A stretch of DNA of 7,196 nucleotides, taken from contig JAKAYZ010000104.1 of the NCBI GenBank assembly GCA_021816165.1, positions 1-7,196 of the forward strand, written 5' to 3'. Positions 1-4,921 of this stretch are shown one piece after another (position 1 is the first letter of the stretch; every line of letters begins with the position of its first letter). Origin of the DNA: Planctomycetota bacterium (GTDB lineage: Bacteria; Planctomycetota; Phycisphaerae; WQYP01). The position numbers were made by a program, and so were the translations under genes. Below the pieces are notes generated by a model. It ran no database searches, was not told the DNA's origin, and was given only the letters and a program-made list of their open reading frames with translations.

Positions 1-120
1 CGCCTTGAGGAAGATCGGCGATGCGCCTGAAATAGCGGCAACTTTGAAAAACGCAAGAGGTGGGGCAAGCATGTTTTGTGCAGGTGATAGCGGACCCCCT
101 TGCTGCCCGCACCCCGTGCG
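1..120. other. Left edge, no gene called
   Basis: No gene can be supported here. One frame is open from base 2 to a TGA at 137-139, giving about 45 residues, and another ends at a TGA at 28-30. Either could be the 3' end of a gene that begins outside the window. The open peptide has no motif I recognise. The stop at 137-139 falls inside the dispersed repeat that begins near 121, so if this is a gene end, the repeat probably truncated or replaced its natural terminus. Confidence 0.3.
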
Positions 121-127
121 TTATATT
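100..127 (+). promoter_or_regulatory. Possible sigma70-type promoter for the RHS fragment
   Basis: A TATATT at 122-127 matches the -10 consensus in five of six bases. It lies 16 nt after TTGCTG at 100-105, which matches the -35 consensus in only three of six. Transcription would start near 134, about 27 nt before the ATG at 161. The -10 lies inside the dispersed repeat. The second copy of that repeat has TATGTT here and no matching -35, so this is only a weak prediction. Confidence 0.25.
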
Positions 128-167
128 GCGGTCTATTGATTGCAGTTTTGAGGCCACGCAATGGTCG
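121..167 (+). repeat. Dispersed repeat R1, copy 1
   Basis: This 47-nt stretch is repeated at 1538-1584 with 39 of 47 bases identical, and 32 of the first 35. Weaker similarity continues to about 185. The copy contains TGAGG (149-153) seven bases before the ATG at 161, so it supplies the ribosome site and start codon of the RHS fragment. The homology to RHS proteins begins only downstream, near base 212, which suggests that the repeat marks a junction where the rest of the RHS gene was lost or replaced. Confidence 0.75.
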
Positions 168-823
168 CATTTGCTGAAAATAAAATTCTCAAGAGCGGTG
201 GTAGATGCAACGCCGATGCCGAGACGCAGAATTATTATGTGCGGAACCGGTATTATTTGCCGACATTAGGCCGCTGGCTTACCCGCGACCCGATCGGCTA
301 CCAAGGCGGAATCAATCTTTACGAGTACGTCCAAAGCAGCCCGGTGGGAAATGTGGATGCGGAGGGGGAAAAGGTGTATACCTTCAGAGCGTCGCGCGAA
401 TTCAGCCCGATCAATGCCGGACTGATCATCGCCCCTCCACACCTCCATCTTAATTACCAATATAGTTTCCGCTACGGGGACGATGACGGCACGCCCTTCG
501 TATCGAGCCTTTTCAACGGCAGGTACAGCCCGGGTCCCGAGGGCGGATCCCTGGGGTATTTGTCGGTCGGGGGTGGCTACCGCCTTGATCTGGGAACCGA
601 AGTGATCCCGGATCCGGGCGATCGCCACGCCGTGCTTCTCGTCGTTAAAGGGGTCTACGCCCACTATTACAGTGGGCAAATAAACGTCGGTGCCAAGGGG
701 GTAAGCGTTCCAGCGGGGCCTCGGGTGAGCGACGTGACGAAAATACTAACGTTCTACGACACCTTCCTGCTTTACGACCATTGCGGTAAGGTAAGAGTGG
801 TGTATTTGCAAGCCGCAGTTTAG
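161..823 (+). CDS. Truncated RHS-family protein: C-terminal core plus variable tip
   Basis: The 220-aa product carries only the end of an RHS core. Residues 18-69 read like the conserved pre-tip block: DAETQNYYVRNRYY, then LGRWLTRDPIGYQGG, then INLYEYV, ending in VDAEG. D43-P-I-G and D66 are placed like the aspartates of the RHS self-cleavage motif, although the usual second DP is DA here. Residues 70-220 are a divergent tip with no domain I recognise; it looks beta-rich and has no obvious membrane span. Full RHS proteins exceed 1000 residues, so the repeat-barrel is missing. An in-frame stop at 149-151 blocks any upstream extension. The start ATG has TGAGG seven bases ahead of it. It could be an orphan rhs tip cassette (silent or recombining), or an expressed remnant. 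In complete systems the tip is a polymorphic toxin; toxicity here is unproven. Two small membrane genes follow closely. Confidence 0.75.
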   Translation: MVAFAENKILKSGGRCNADAETQNYYVRNRYYLPTLGRWLTRDPIGYQGGINLYEYVQSSPVGNVDAEGEKVYTFRASREFSPINAGLIIAPPHLHLNYQYSFRYGDDDGTPFVSSLFNGRYSPGPEGGSLGYLSVGGGYRLDLGTEVIPDPGDRHAVLLVVKGVYAHYYSGQINVGAKGVSVPAGPRVSDVTKILTFYDTFLLYDHCGKVRVVYLQAAV

Positions 824-849
824 TTGTGCGTTGGGTATCGTACTACGGT

Positions 850-855
850 GGAGGA
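850..855 (+). promoter_or_regulatory. Ribosome binding site deciding a TTG start
   Basis: GGAGGA lies six bases before the TTG at 862. It is the most canonical Shine-Dalgarno sequence in the left half of the window. No ATG or GTG lies at a suitable distance downstream, so it selects the 41-aa membrane ORF rather than the overlapping frame that runs to 1015. Confidence 0.6.
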
Positions 856-861
856 ACGAAT

Positions 862-987
862 TTGGCACCAAGGTTTAACCAGAAACGCGAATGGATCGTT
901 GCCGTGTGCCTGTCGCTGCTCGTATGGGCAGCCTGCTTGCTATTCGCGGCGACAGTTATTAACTCCGGCGGGCTACCAATCCTCTGA
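862..987 (+). CDS. Small single-span membrane protein, 41 aa, TTG start
   Basis: Read from TTG, the product starts with a basic stretch (APRFNQKREW), followed by a hydrophobic segment from about residue 11 to 33 (IVAVCLSLLVWAACLLFAA), and ends in NSGGLPIL. That is the pattern of a small membrane protein with an inside N-terminus by the positive-inside rule. GGAGGA six bases upstream supports this start. A GTG at 826 is in the same frame and would add 12 residues, but it has no ribosome site. The gene begins 38 nt after the RHS fragment and ends 46 nt before the three-span protein, all on one strand, consistent with one transcript. I do not recognise a family. It may be a small immunity or accessory membrane protein linked to the RHS tip, or the N-terminal remnant of a broken larger gene. 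Confidence 0.5.
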   Translation: MAPRFNQKREWIVAVCLSLLVWAACLLFAATVINSGGLPIL

Positions 988-1033
988 GGATGCCAGATTG
1001 GTGCTCGGGCTGTAATCTGGGGGCAACTCGGAT

Positions 1034-1450
1034 ATGCGAAGATGGCCCTTCACGGTCGCATTTGGGACGGCGCTTCTCGCAGGCACAGCCATTACTGAAA
1101 TGGCACTCGTCGCTTTCGGCGGTGCGGGGCTCTGGGGGGCCCCGGTGTGGCTGCGAGTCCTGATTTCCATTCCCCTGACCGCCCTGCAGGTATTCGCGTG
1201 GCTGGTGGGCTGGTTGCGGCGGCGCACCCTTGCCGGCAAGTTGCTTTTTTGCAGCGCAATCCCTGTGCTCATCGTGTTGCGTGGGATGTTACTCGCGATC
1301 GAGCATCACACGCCCGGCCTGCTTGAGATGCATGGCCCGCTACCGATAGTGTACCGAGTCCGGCCGGCATCGAGAGCCGCCGGGGGCTCGACGGGTAACA
1401 AAATCAGCCATTTGCCGCCCGCCTCCCGCGTCGCTAAATCGCGTAGATAA
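1034..1450 (+). CDS. Hypothetical three-span membrane protein, 138 aa
   Basis: The product has three hydrophobic segments, at about residues 6-31, 38-61 and 66-89. A basic RRR cluster at 62-64 lies between the second and third. A polar, basic tail of roughly 45 residues follows and ends in VAKSRR. An in-frame TAA at 1013-1015 leaves the ATG at 1034 as the only usual start. A G-run (1019-1023) about ten bases upstream is a weak ribosome site. No family is recognised. Its place behind an rhs tip fits a membrane-located immunity protein, but that rests on position only. It could instead be an unrelated small membrane protein. The proline- and arginine-rich tail looks low in information and might be out-of-frame sequence after a decay event. 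Confidence 0.55.
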   Translation: MRRWPFTVAFGTALLAGTAITEMALVAFGGAGLWGAPVWLRVLISIPLTALQVFAWLVGWLRRRTLAGKLLFCSAIPVLIVLRGMLLAIEHHTPGLLEMHGPLPIVYRVRPASRAAGGSTGNKISHLPPASRVAKSRR

Positions 1451-1537
1451 GGTCAGGTTGGAGGGGCAGCGAATTGGTTACGCTTGATGAAAAACATGGT
1501 TGTGGTGGGTACCGACGGTAAAATCGGCCCCGGCAGG

Positions 1538-1584
1538 TTATGTTGCGGACTATTGATTCCAGTTTTGAGGCCGGTTGATGGTCG
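1538..1584 (+). repeat. Dispersed repeat R1, copy 2
   Basis: This is the partner of 121-167, with 39 of 47 bases identical. It keeps the GAGG followed seven bases later by ATGGTCG, so the translation start layout is conserved. From the ATG at 1578 a 67-codon frame stays open to the TAA at 1779-1781. That frame shows no RHS homology, so here the repeat sits without the gene that follows it in copy 1. Confidence 0.75.
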
Positions 1585-1662
1585 TAGTTAATGCAAAAAT
1601 AATCGGGTGGCGATGTGGCCCTGGCGCACGTTGTGTTGAAAAACGGGGCGGCCGGACGGGGC

Positions 1663-1700
1663 CATGCATCATCACGCGTGCACCATGCACGCGGCTAAAT
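1663..1700 (+). repeat. Direct repeat R2, copy 1, with hairpin
   Basis: This 38-nt unit matches 1877-1914 at 35 of 38 positions. It contains a perfect 8-bp inverted repeat (1675-1682 with 1686-1693) around a 3-nt loop, CCA. The unit begins CATGCATC and ends GCGGCTAAAT. It could be a small interspersed palindromic element. Confidence 0.75.
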
Positions 1701-1711
1701 GGGGTGGCGGA

Positions 1712-1729
1712 TGTGACATTCTTGTCACA
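1712..1729. promoter_or_regulatory. Perfect inverted repeat TGTGACA/TGTCACA
   Basis: TGTGACA and TGTCACA form 7-bp arms around TTCT. The half sites resemble those of CRP/FNR-family regulators (TGTGA and TCACA), but the spacer between them is eight bases instead of the usual six. It may be a regulator-binding site or just an RNA/DNA hairpin. It lies about 320 nt upstream of the ilvC promoter, which is far for direct control. Confidence 0.35.
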
Positions 1730-1756
1730 GGGGCCGCAATTCGGCATTGCGATTAG

Positions 1757-1778
1757 CGCCCATCGCCCGGCGATGGCG
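1757..1778. repeat. GC-rich hairpin
   Basis: CCATCGCC (1760-1767) and GGCGATGG (1769-1776) are exact complements around one base. With one bulged C the stem extends to 1757 and 1778. No T-run follows on either strand, so it does not look like an intrinsic terminator. It is the third hairpin within about 100 bases. Confidence 0.5.
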
Positions 1779-1876
1779 TAAAACTGGGGGATATGATGCC
1801 GCCGGGGATTATAAACGGCGAGACGTTCGCGCTACGGGTGCCACGGAGTGCGGCCCCGCCGGGCACGCGGATAGGT

Positions 1877-1914
1877 CATGCATCGTCACGCGTGCGCCAT
1901 GCCCGCGGCTAAAT
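1877..1914 (+). repeat. Direct repeat R2, copy 2
   Basis: This is the partner of 1663-1700 in the same orientation, 214 nt downstream. Two of the three differences fall inside the inverted repeat and weaken it: one pair becomes a mismatch and another a G-T pair. Copy 1, with its perfect stem, may be closer to the founding unit. Confidence 0.75.
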
Positions 1915-2048
1915 TTGGCGTGCGATTACCGAATTTATTGAGGATGCGTTGGCGCGTGCGGTGCCGCCGATAAGTTGGGACGTCGAAAAACAAACGCCTT
2001 CGCCCGGAAAAATGCCCAGGCCCGGGTATGAAGGGAAGCGCCGTTCGT

Positions 2049-2077
2049 TTGACCCCGTATCCCGCTGCCTGTATTCT
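2049..2077 (+). promoter_or_regulatory. Probable sigma70-type promoter of ilvC
   Basis: TTGACC (2049-2054) matches the -35 consensus in five of six bases. It is followed by a 17-nt spacer and TATTCT (2072-2077), which matches the -10 consensus in four of six. Transcription would begin near 2084, about 48 nt before the chosen ilvC start. That leader is too short for a classical leader-peptide attenuator, so no attenuation is predicted. Confidence 0.55.
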
Positions 2078-2116
2078 CAACCGCTTGTTTAGGGTTGAAT
2101 GTTTTGTCAGTCGGTT

Positions 2117-2121
2117 AAGGA
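2117..2121 (+). promoter_or_regulatory. Ribosome binding site for ilvC
   Basis: AAGGA lies ten bases before the ATG at 2132. It favours that start over the in-frame ATG at 2099, which has only AGGG four bases ahead. The shorter protein also begins where the family normally begins. Confidence 0.5.
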
Positions 2122-2131
2122 TTTAATAGAC

Positions 2132-3151
2132 ATGTCCTCCAATCCAGTGTCTCTGAAAATTTACTACGAAAATGAAGCCCCACTTGCCGGTTTGGCGGGT
2201 AAAACGGTGGGAGTGCTCGGTTACGGTTCCCAAGGGCATGCTCACGCCCAGAACCTGCGCGATAGCGGCATCAAAGTGATTGTGGCCAATCGCAAGGACT
2301 CCGCCAATGGTAAATTGGCGCTGGAGCACGGCTTCGAGCCGATGAGTATCCCCGACGTGGTGAAAGCCGCAGATCTGATCATCGTCACACTGCCCGATGA
2401 ATTGCAACCCGAAATTTACGAAAAAGAGATTGCCCCCAATCTCCGTGGCGGGAAGACCTTTGGTGCCACACATGGGCTCAACATCCACTTCAAACAGATT
2501 GTTCCACCACCCGATGTGGATGTCGTGATGATTGCCCCCAAAGGCCCGGGGCATCTGGTACGCAGTGAATTTGTAAAAGGGGGCGGCGTACCGTGCCTGG
2601 TGGCTGTGGCGCAGGACGCCTCCGGCAAGGCACTTCAAACGGCTTTGGCGTGGGGTAACGGCGTTGGCGGTGCGCGGGCGGGCATCATCCAGACTACGTT
2701 TAAGGATGAGTGCGAGACCGACCTTTTCGGTGAGCAGGCCGTCCTTTGCGGTGGCTTGGGGGCATTGATAAAGGCCGGCTTTGAAACGCTGGTGAAGAAC
2801 GGTTACCCGCCGGAAATGGCCTATTTTGAGTGCGTGCACGAGGTAAAACTTATCGTGGACCTGATTTATCAGGGTGGCCTCAATTACATGCGCTACAGCA
2901 TCAGCAACACCGCCGAGTATGGCGATCTGACGCGCGGCCCGCGCATCATCACTGACCAGACTAAAAAGGAAATGCAAAAAATCCTTGATGAAATCACCTC
3001 CGGGCAGTTTGCCCGTGAGTGGATGGCCGAACACAAGGCAGGCAAACCCAAATTCAATGCACTTTACGAGGCGGACAAAAACTCGCAGGTTGAAGTGGTG
3101 GGCAAGCACCTCCGCAGGATGATGAAGTGGATATCCGCCAAGGAAGTATGA
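2132..3151 (+). CDS. ilvC: Ketol-acid reductoisomerase (NADP+), class I
   Basis: This cytoplasmic enzyme converts 2-acetolactate or 2-aceto-2-hydroxybutyrate to the dihydroxy acid, using Mg2+ and NAD(P)H, in valine and isoleucine synthesis. From ATG 2132 it has 339 residues, the usual length of the short class I form. The Rossmann loop GYGSQG lies at 30-35, followed by [12 protein letters not shown]54 and S57 in the next loop suggest NADPH preference (inference). Active-site residues are in place: H114, K137, D197 and E201 in DLFGEQ, E233 and E237 in [12 protein letters not shown], and S258 in the [10 protein letters not shown] segment. The frame could also start at ATG 2099, adding 11 residues, but the ribosome site and family length favour 2132. 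It appears intact. The acetolactate synthase genes often found just upstream are absent from this window. It is probably transcribed from 2049-2077, perhaps together with the two following genes. Confidence 0.97.
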   Translation: MSSNPVSLKIYYENEAPLAGLAGKTVGVLGYGSQGHAHAQNLRDSGIKVIVANRKDSANGKLALEHGFEPMSIPDVVKAADLIIVTLPDELQPEIYEKEIAPNLRGGKTFGATHGLNIHFKQIVPPPDVDVVMIAPKGPGHLVRSEFVKGGGVPCLVAVAQDASGKALQTALAWGNGVGGARAGIIQTTFKDECETDLFGEQAVLCGGLGALIKAGFETLVKNGYPPEMAYFECVHEVKLIVDLIYQGGLNYMRYSISNTAEYGDLTRGPRIITDQTKKEMQKILDEITSGQFAREWMAEHKAGKPKFNALYEADKNSQVEVVGKHLRRMMKWISAKEV

Positions 3152-3221
3152 TCTCGATTGACCCCGTACCTGCCTTGGCACCCAGTGGGCCGGGGGCATT
3201 CAGCGCGGTCAGGATGCAGTC

Positions 3222-3647
3222 ATGCAAATGAATTTTATAGACGCCTTGGATCATGTCGCAATTGCTGCCGACGATACCCAATCGCTGGTAAAGTGGTATG
3301 AGCGGATGCTTGGTCTGGTGGTTGCCGCCCAGACGGAACCGCAGAATCCGTCCGGACAGCGTACCTACCTGGTTGGGCCGCCCGGTGAGGAGGGCGTAAC
3401 ACGCGGCATGATGCTGGAAATTATGCCGCGTAATGAGCATGTGCGTCGGCCGCGCGACAGCCATGATCCGGGCATCAGCCACGTGGCGTGGCGGGTCGAT
3501 GATTTTGATGCAGCATATGCACATCTTTCTGCCAATGGCGTAGGATTTGTTGGTGCCGTGGTGCAGGCCGTTGGGGGCGGAAGGTTAATTTCCTTCGTTG
3601 ATTGCGAGGGAAATTTGATGCAGATTGTTGAACGATCACGAGGTTGA
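3222..3647 (+). CDS. VOC superfamily (glyoxalase/epimerase-like) protein
   Basis: The 141-aa product is a two-module vicinal-oxygen-chelate protein. The first module opens with LDHVAIAADD and continues with WYERMLGL; the second opens with ISHVAWRVDDFDAAY and ends FVDCEGNLMQIVE. Four metal ligands are where the family puts them: H11, E66, H87 and E137, so a metal-dependent enzyme is likely. Members include lactoylglutathione lyase, methylmalonyl-CoA epimerase and dioxygenases; the sequence alone does not choose among them, although the opening motif and length recall the epimerase/lyase group. AGGA seven bases ahead supports the ATG at 3222; an ATG at 3228 is also possible. The gene lies 70 nt after ilvC, and its stop touches the start of the peptidase gene, so coupled translation is likely. 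Confidence 0.88.
   Translation: MQMNFIDALDHVAIAADDTQSLVKWYERMLGLVVAAQTEPQNPSGQRTYLVGPPGEEGVTRGMMLEIMPRNEHVRRPRDSHDPGISHVAWRVDDFDAAYAHLSANGVGFVGAVVQAVGGGRLISFVDCEGNLMQIVERSRG
3640..3643 (+). promoter_or_regulatory. Ribosome site for the S49 peptidase, inside the VOC gene
   Basis: GAGG lies within the last codons of the VOC gene. It is six bases from the ATG at 3650 and three from the ATG at 3647, so 3650 is the better start, although 3647 and a TTG at 3644 share the frame. The stop TGA at 3645-3647 sits at this junction, a layout typical of translational coupling. Confidence 0.5.
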
Positions 3648-3649
3648 TG

Positions 3650-4696
3650 ATGTCCAATTTTCCGTCCCTTTACCATGCCGTTGTATCTCTCCGCAGGCGT
3701 GTGGCAGTCGGTCTTCCGGTTTTGGCCCTGCTGGTGGGCTGCCTGTCGATGGCCGGCTGCGGCGACCGCGCCTTGCAGATATCCTTGGTGCCGGTCAATC
3801 CTCGTGTCAAGCCCCATGTGGTGCACAAAAGTCGGCAGTGGTTTAATTGCAACCGTGTTGCGATAGTGGATGTCAGCGGCATGCTGCTGGATGGTTCAAC
3901 GGCATCGTGGTTGGGTTCATCGCATAATCCGGTCAGCGATTTTGCTCAAACCCTGCATTCCATCGCCAAAGACCCCCGCGTCAAAGCCGTGGTGCTAAGG
4001 ATGAACACGCCCGGCGGCACGGTGACGGCCAGCAACATTATGTACAACGCCTTGAAGCGCTTTGAACGAAAGACACATAAGCCGGTGGTGGCGTCCATGA
4101 TGGATGTCTGCGCCAGCGGCGGCTACTACGTTTCATGTGGTGCCAACTATCAGATGGCTTACCCGACCACCATTACCGGCTCGGTTGGTGTTATTGTGCA
4201 GTTGTTCAATTTTCGTCACACGTTGCAATATCTCGGCGTAACGGCCCCCGCGTTTGCCAGCGGTCCGAATAAGGAGACCGGATCGCCATTCAGCAAGATG
4301 ACGCCCTCTCAGAAAAAAATAATCCAGGGTTTTGTGAAAGAGTTTTTTGCGCGGTTTGTCCGGATCGTCAAAACCTCACATCCGATGGTAAAGGCTAAGT
4401 TGTGGCCCATGCTGACCGACGGTCGCCCGCTGACGGGTATCGACGCGCTGCGCTATCACATGATTGATGCGCTGGGTGGTTTGCACGCTGCGATTCGTAA
4501 AGCCAAGGCGCTGGCGCACATCAGGCATGCTACCGTTGTGCTTTACAAGCGTGATGGGCGTAACGTGGGTTCGGTCTATGCGAAAAGTGCTTTGGGCGCA
4601 AAGGGTGGCAACATCAATATGGTCAATGTAAATCTCTCGGGAGCGGCCATGTCAACGTTCCTGCACCCTGACTTTTTGTACATGTGGGAGCAATAA
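3650..4696 (+). CDS. S49-family (SppA-type) serine peptidase, probable lipoprotein
   Basis: This is a membrane-attached Ser-Lys protease, probably acting on signal-peptide fragments or envelope proteins (known roles of SppA relatives; inferred here). The 348-aa product starts with SLRRRVAVGLP and a hydrophobic run, then two possible lipoboxes, LVGC (C31) and MAGC (C37). Thus it seems to be a lipoprotein, whereas SppA usually has a membrane anchor. The protease domain follows: NTPGG at 119-123 (oxyanion loop region), S156 in CASGGYY, TGSVGV at 176-181, and K208 in GPNKETGSPF. S156 and K208 are 52 residues apart, as recalled for the Bacillus SppA dyad. The C-terminal part ends in LYMWEQ. The protein has one S49 domain only, unlike the double-domain E. 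coli enzyme. It overlaps or abuts the VOC gene and is likely in the ilvC transcript. Confidence 0.88.
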   Translation: MSNFPSLYHAVVSLRRRVAVGLPVLALLVGCLSMAGCGDRALQISLVPVNPRVKPHVVHKSRQWFNCNRVAIVDVSGMLLDGSTASWLGSSHNPVSDFAQTLHSIAKDPRVKAVVLRMNTPGGTVTASNIMYNALKRFERKTHKPVVASMMDVCASGGYYVSCGANYQMAYPTTITGSVGVIVQLFNFRHTLQYLGVTAPAFASGPNKETGSPFSKMTPSQKKIIQGFVKEFFARFVRIVKTSHPMVKAKLWPMLTDGRPLTGIDALRYHMIDALGGLHAAIRKAKALAHIRHATVVLYKRDGRNVGSVYAKSALGAKGGNINMVNVNLSGAAMSTFLHPDFLYMWEQ

Positions 4697-4921
4697 TTCC
4701 CAGCCCCGTCGGCTTTCCTGCTGGGGGTGGCACACCGCATATTCCGCAGCGTATTGCCGTCGGCGTCATATCGACAGGGCCAACGCGCACGGGCCATCGT
4801 CGCCGAAACATAGCAAAACATAACCAAACGCAAATCATTTGTTAAGATTGCAGCTATAGACTTTCGGGCGGTTATGGTTGATATTCCGCCGATAGATTTT
4901 CATCCAGGCAGAAGGAGCGAC
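4697..4921. other. Intergenic region before the phosphoesterase gene
   Basis: The 225 bases hold a possible hairpin just after the peptidase gene. An A-rich run at about 4806-4838 (repeated AAACATA/AAACG units) could act as an upstream promoter element. A TATAGA at 4855-4860 resembles a -10 box, but no -35 box lies at the proper distance. I see no small gene in this stretch. Confidence 0.45.
4699..4725 (+). terminator. Possible hairpin terminator after the peptidase gene
   Basis: CCCAGC (4699-4704) pairs exactly with GCTGGG (4720-4725) around a 15-nt loop, three bases after the peptidase stop codon. No T-run follows, so it would be a weak intrinsic terminator at best; it may instead protect the 3' end of the message. 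Confidence 0.3.

Larger units (their letters stand above)
1451..2048. other. Gene-poor region with repeats and hairpins
   Basis: About 600 bases hold no gene I can support. Open frames of 60-70 codons exist on both strands but lack recognisable motifs. The region contains the second copy of the 47-nt repeat (1538-1584), two copies of a 38-nt repeat (1663-1700 and 1877-1914), and three hairpins between 1675 and 1778. It separates the RHS-related cluster from the housekeeping ilvC operon, so it may be the scar of past insertion or recombination. Confidence 0.6.

Noticed and set aside
824..1015. 63-codon plus-strand frame after the RHS gene
   Set aside because: It overlaps the 41-aa ORF at 862, whose start is chosen by GGAGGA six bases upstream and which has a clear membrane span. 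The 824 frame has neither.
1712..1729. Canonical CRP binding site
   Set aside because: The half sites fit, but the spacer is eight bases instead of six, and no promoter or gene start lies at a suitable distance. It is kept only as an inverted repeat.
1663..1914. CRISPR array
   Set aside because: There are only two repeat copies, separated by 176 bases, which is far longer than a spacer, and no cas gene is present.
1575..1941. Two plus-strand ORFs (1575-1781 and 1747-1941) in the repeat region
   Set aside because: The first has a ribosome-like site from the R1 repeat but no recognisable product. The second starts at a TTG with no ribosome site. Their shared peptide comes from the R2 nucleotide repeat, so I treat them as repeat sequence rather than genes.
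3158..3186. Second promoter downstream of ilvC beginning at TTGACC
   Set aside because: At 17 nt the -10 position reads CCCAGT, and neighbouring spacings are no better.
2123..3199. Open reading frame of 358 codons on the minus strand opposite ilvC
   Set aside because: It mirrors a strongly conserved, intact ilvC and has no recognisable motif. Long antisense frames are common opposite G+C-rich genes with strong codon bias.
4855..4860. TATAGA as a -10 box for the phosphoesterase gene
   Set aside because: The hexamer at the 17-nt position is AAATCA, and the nearby TTGTTA is only 10 nt away, so no proper -35 accompanies it.
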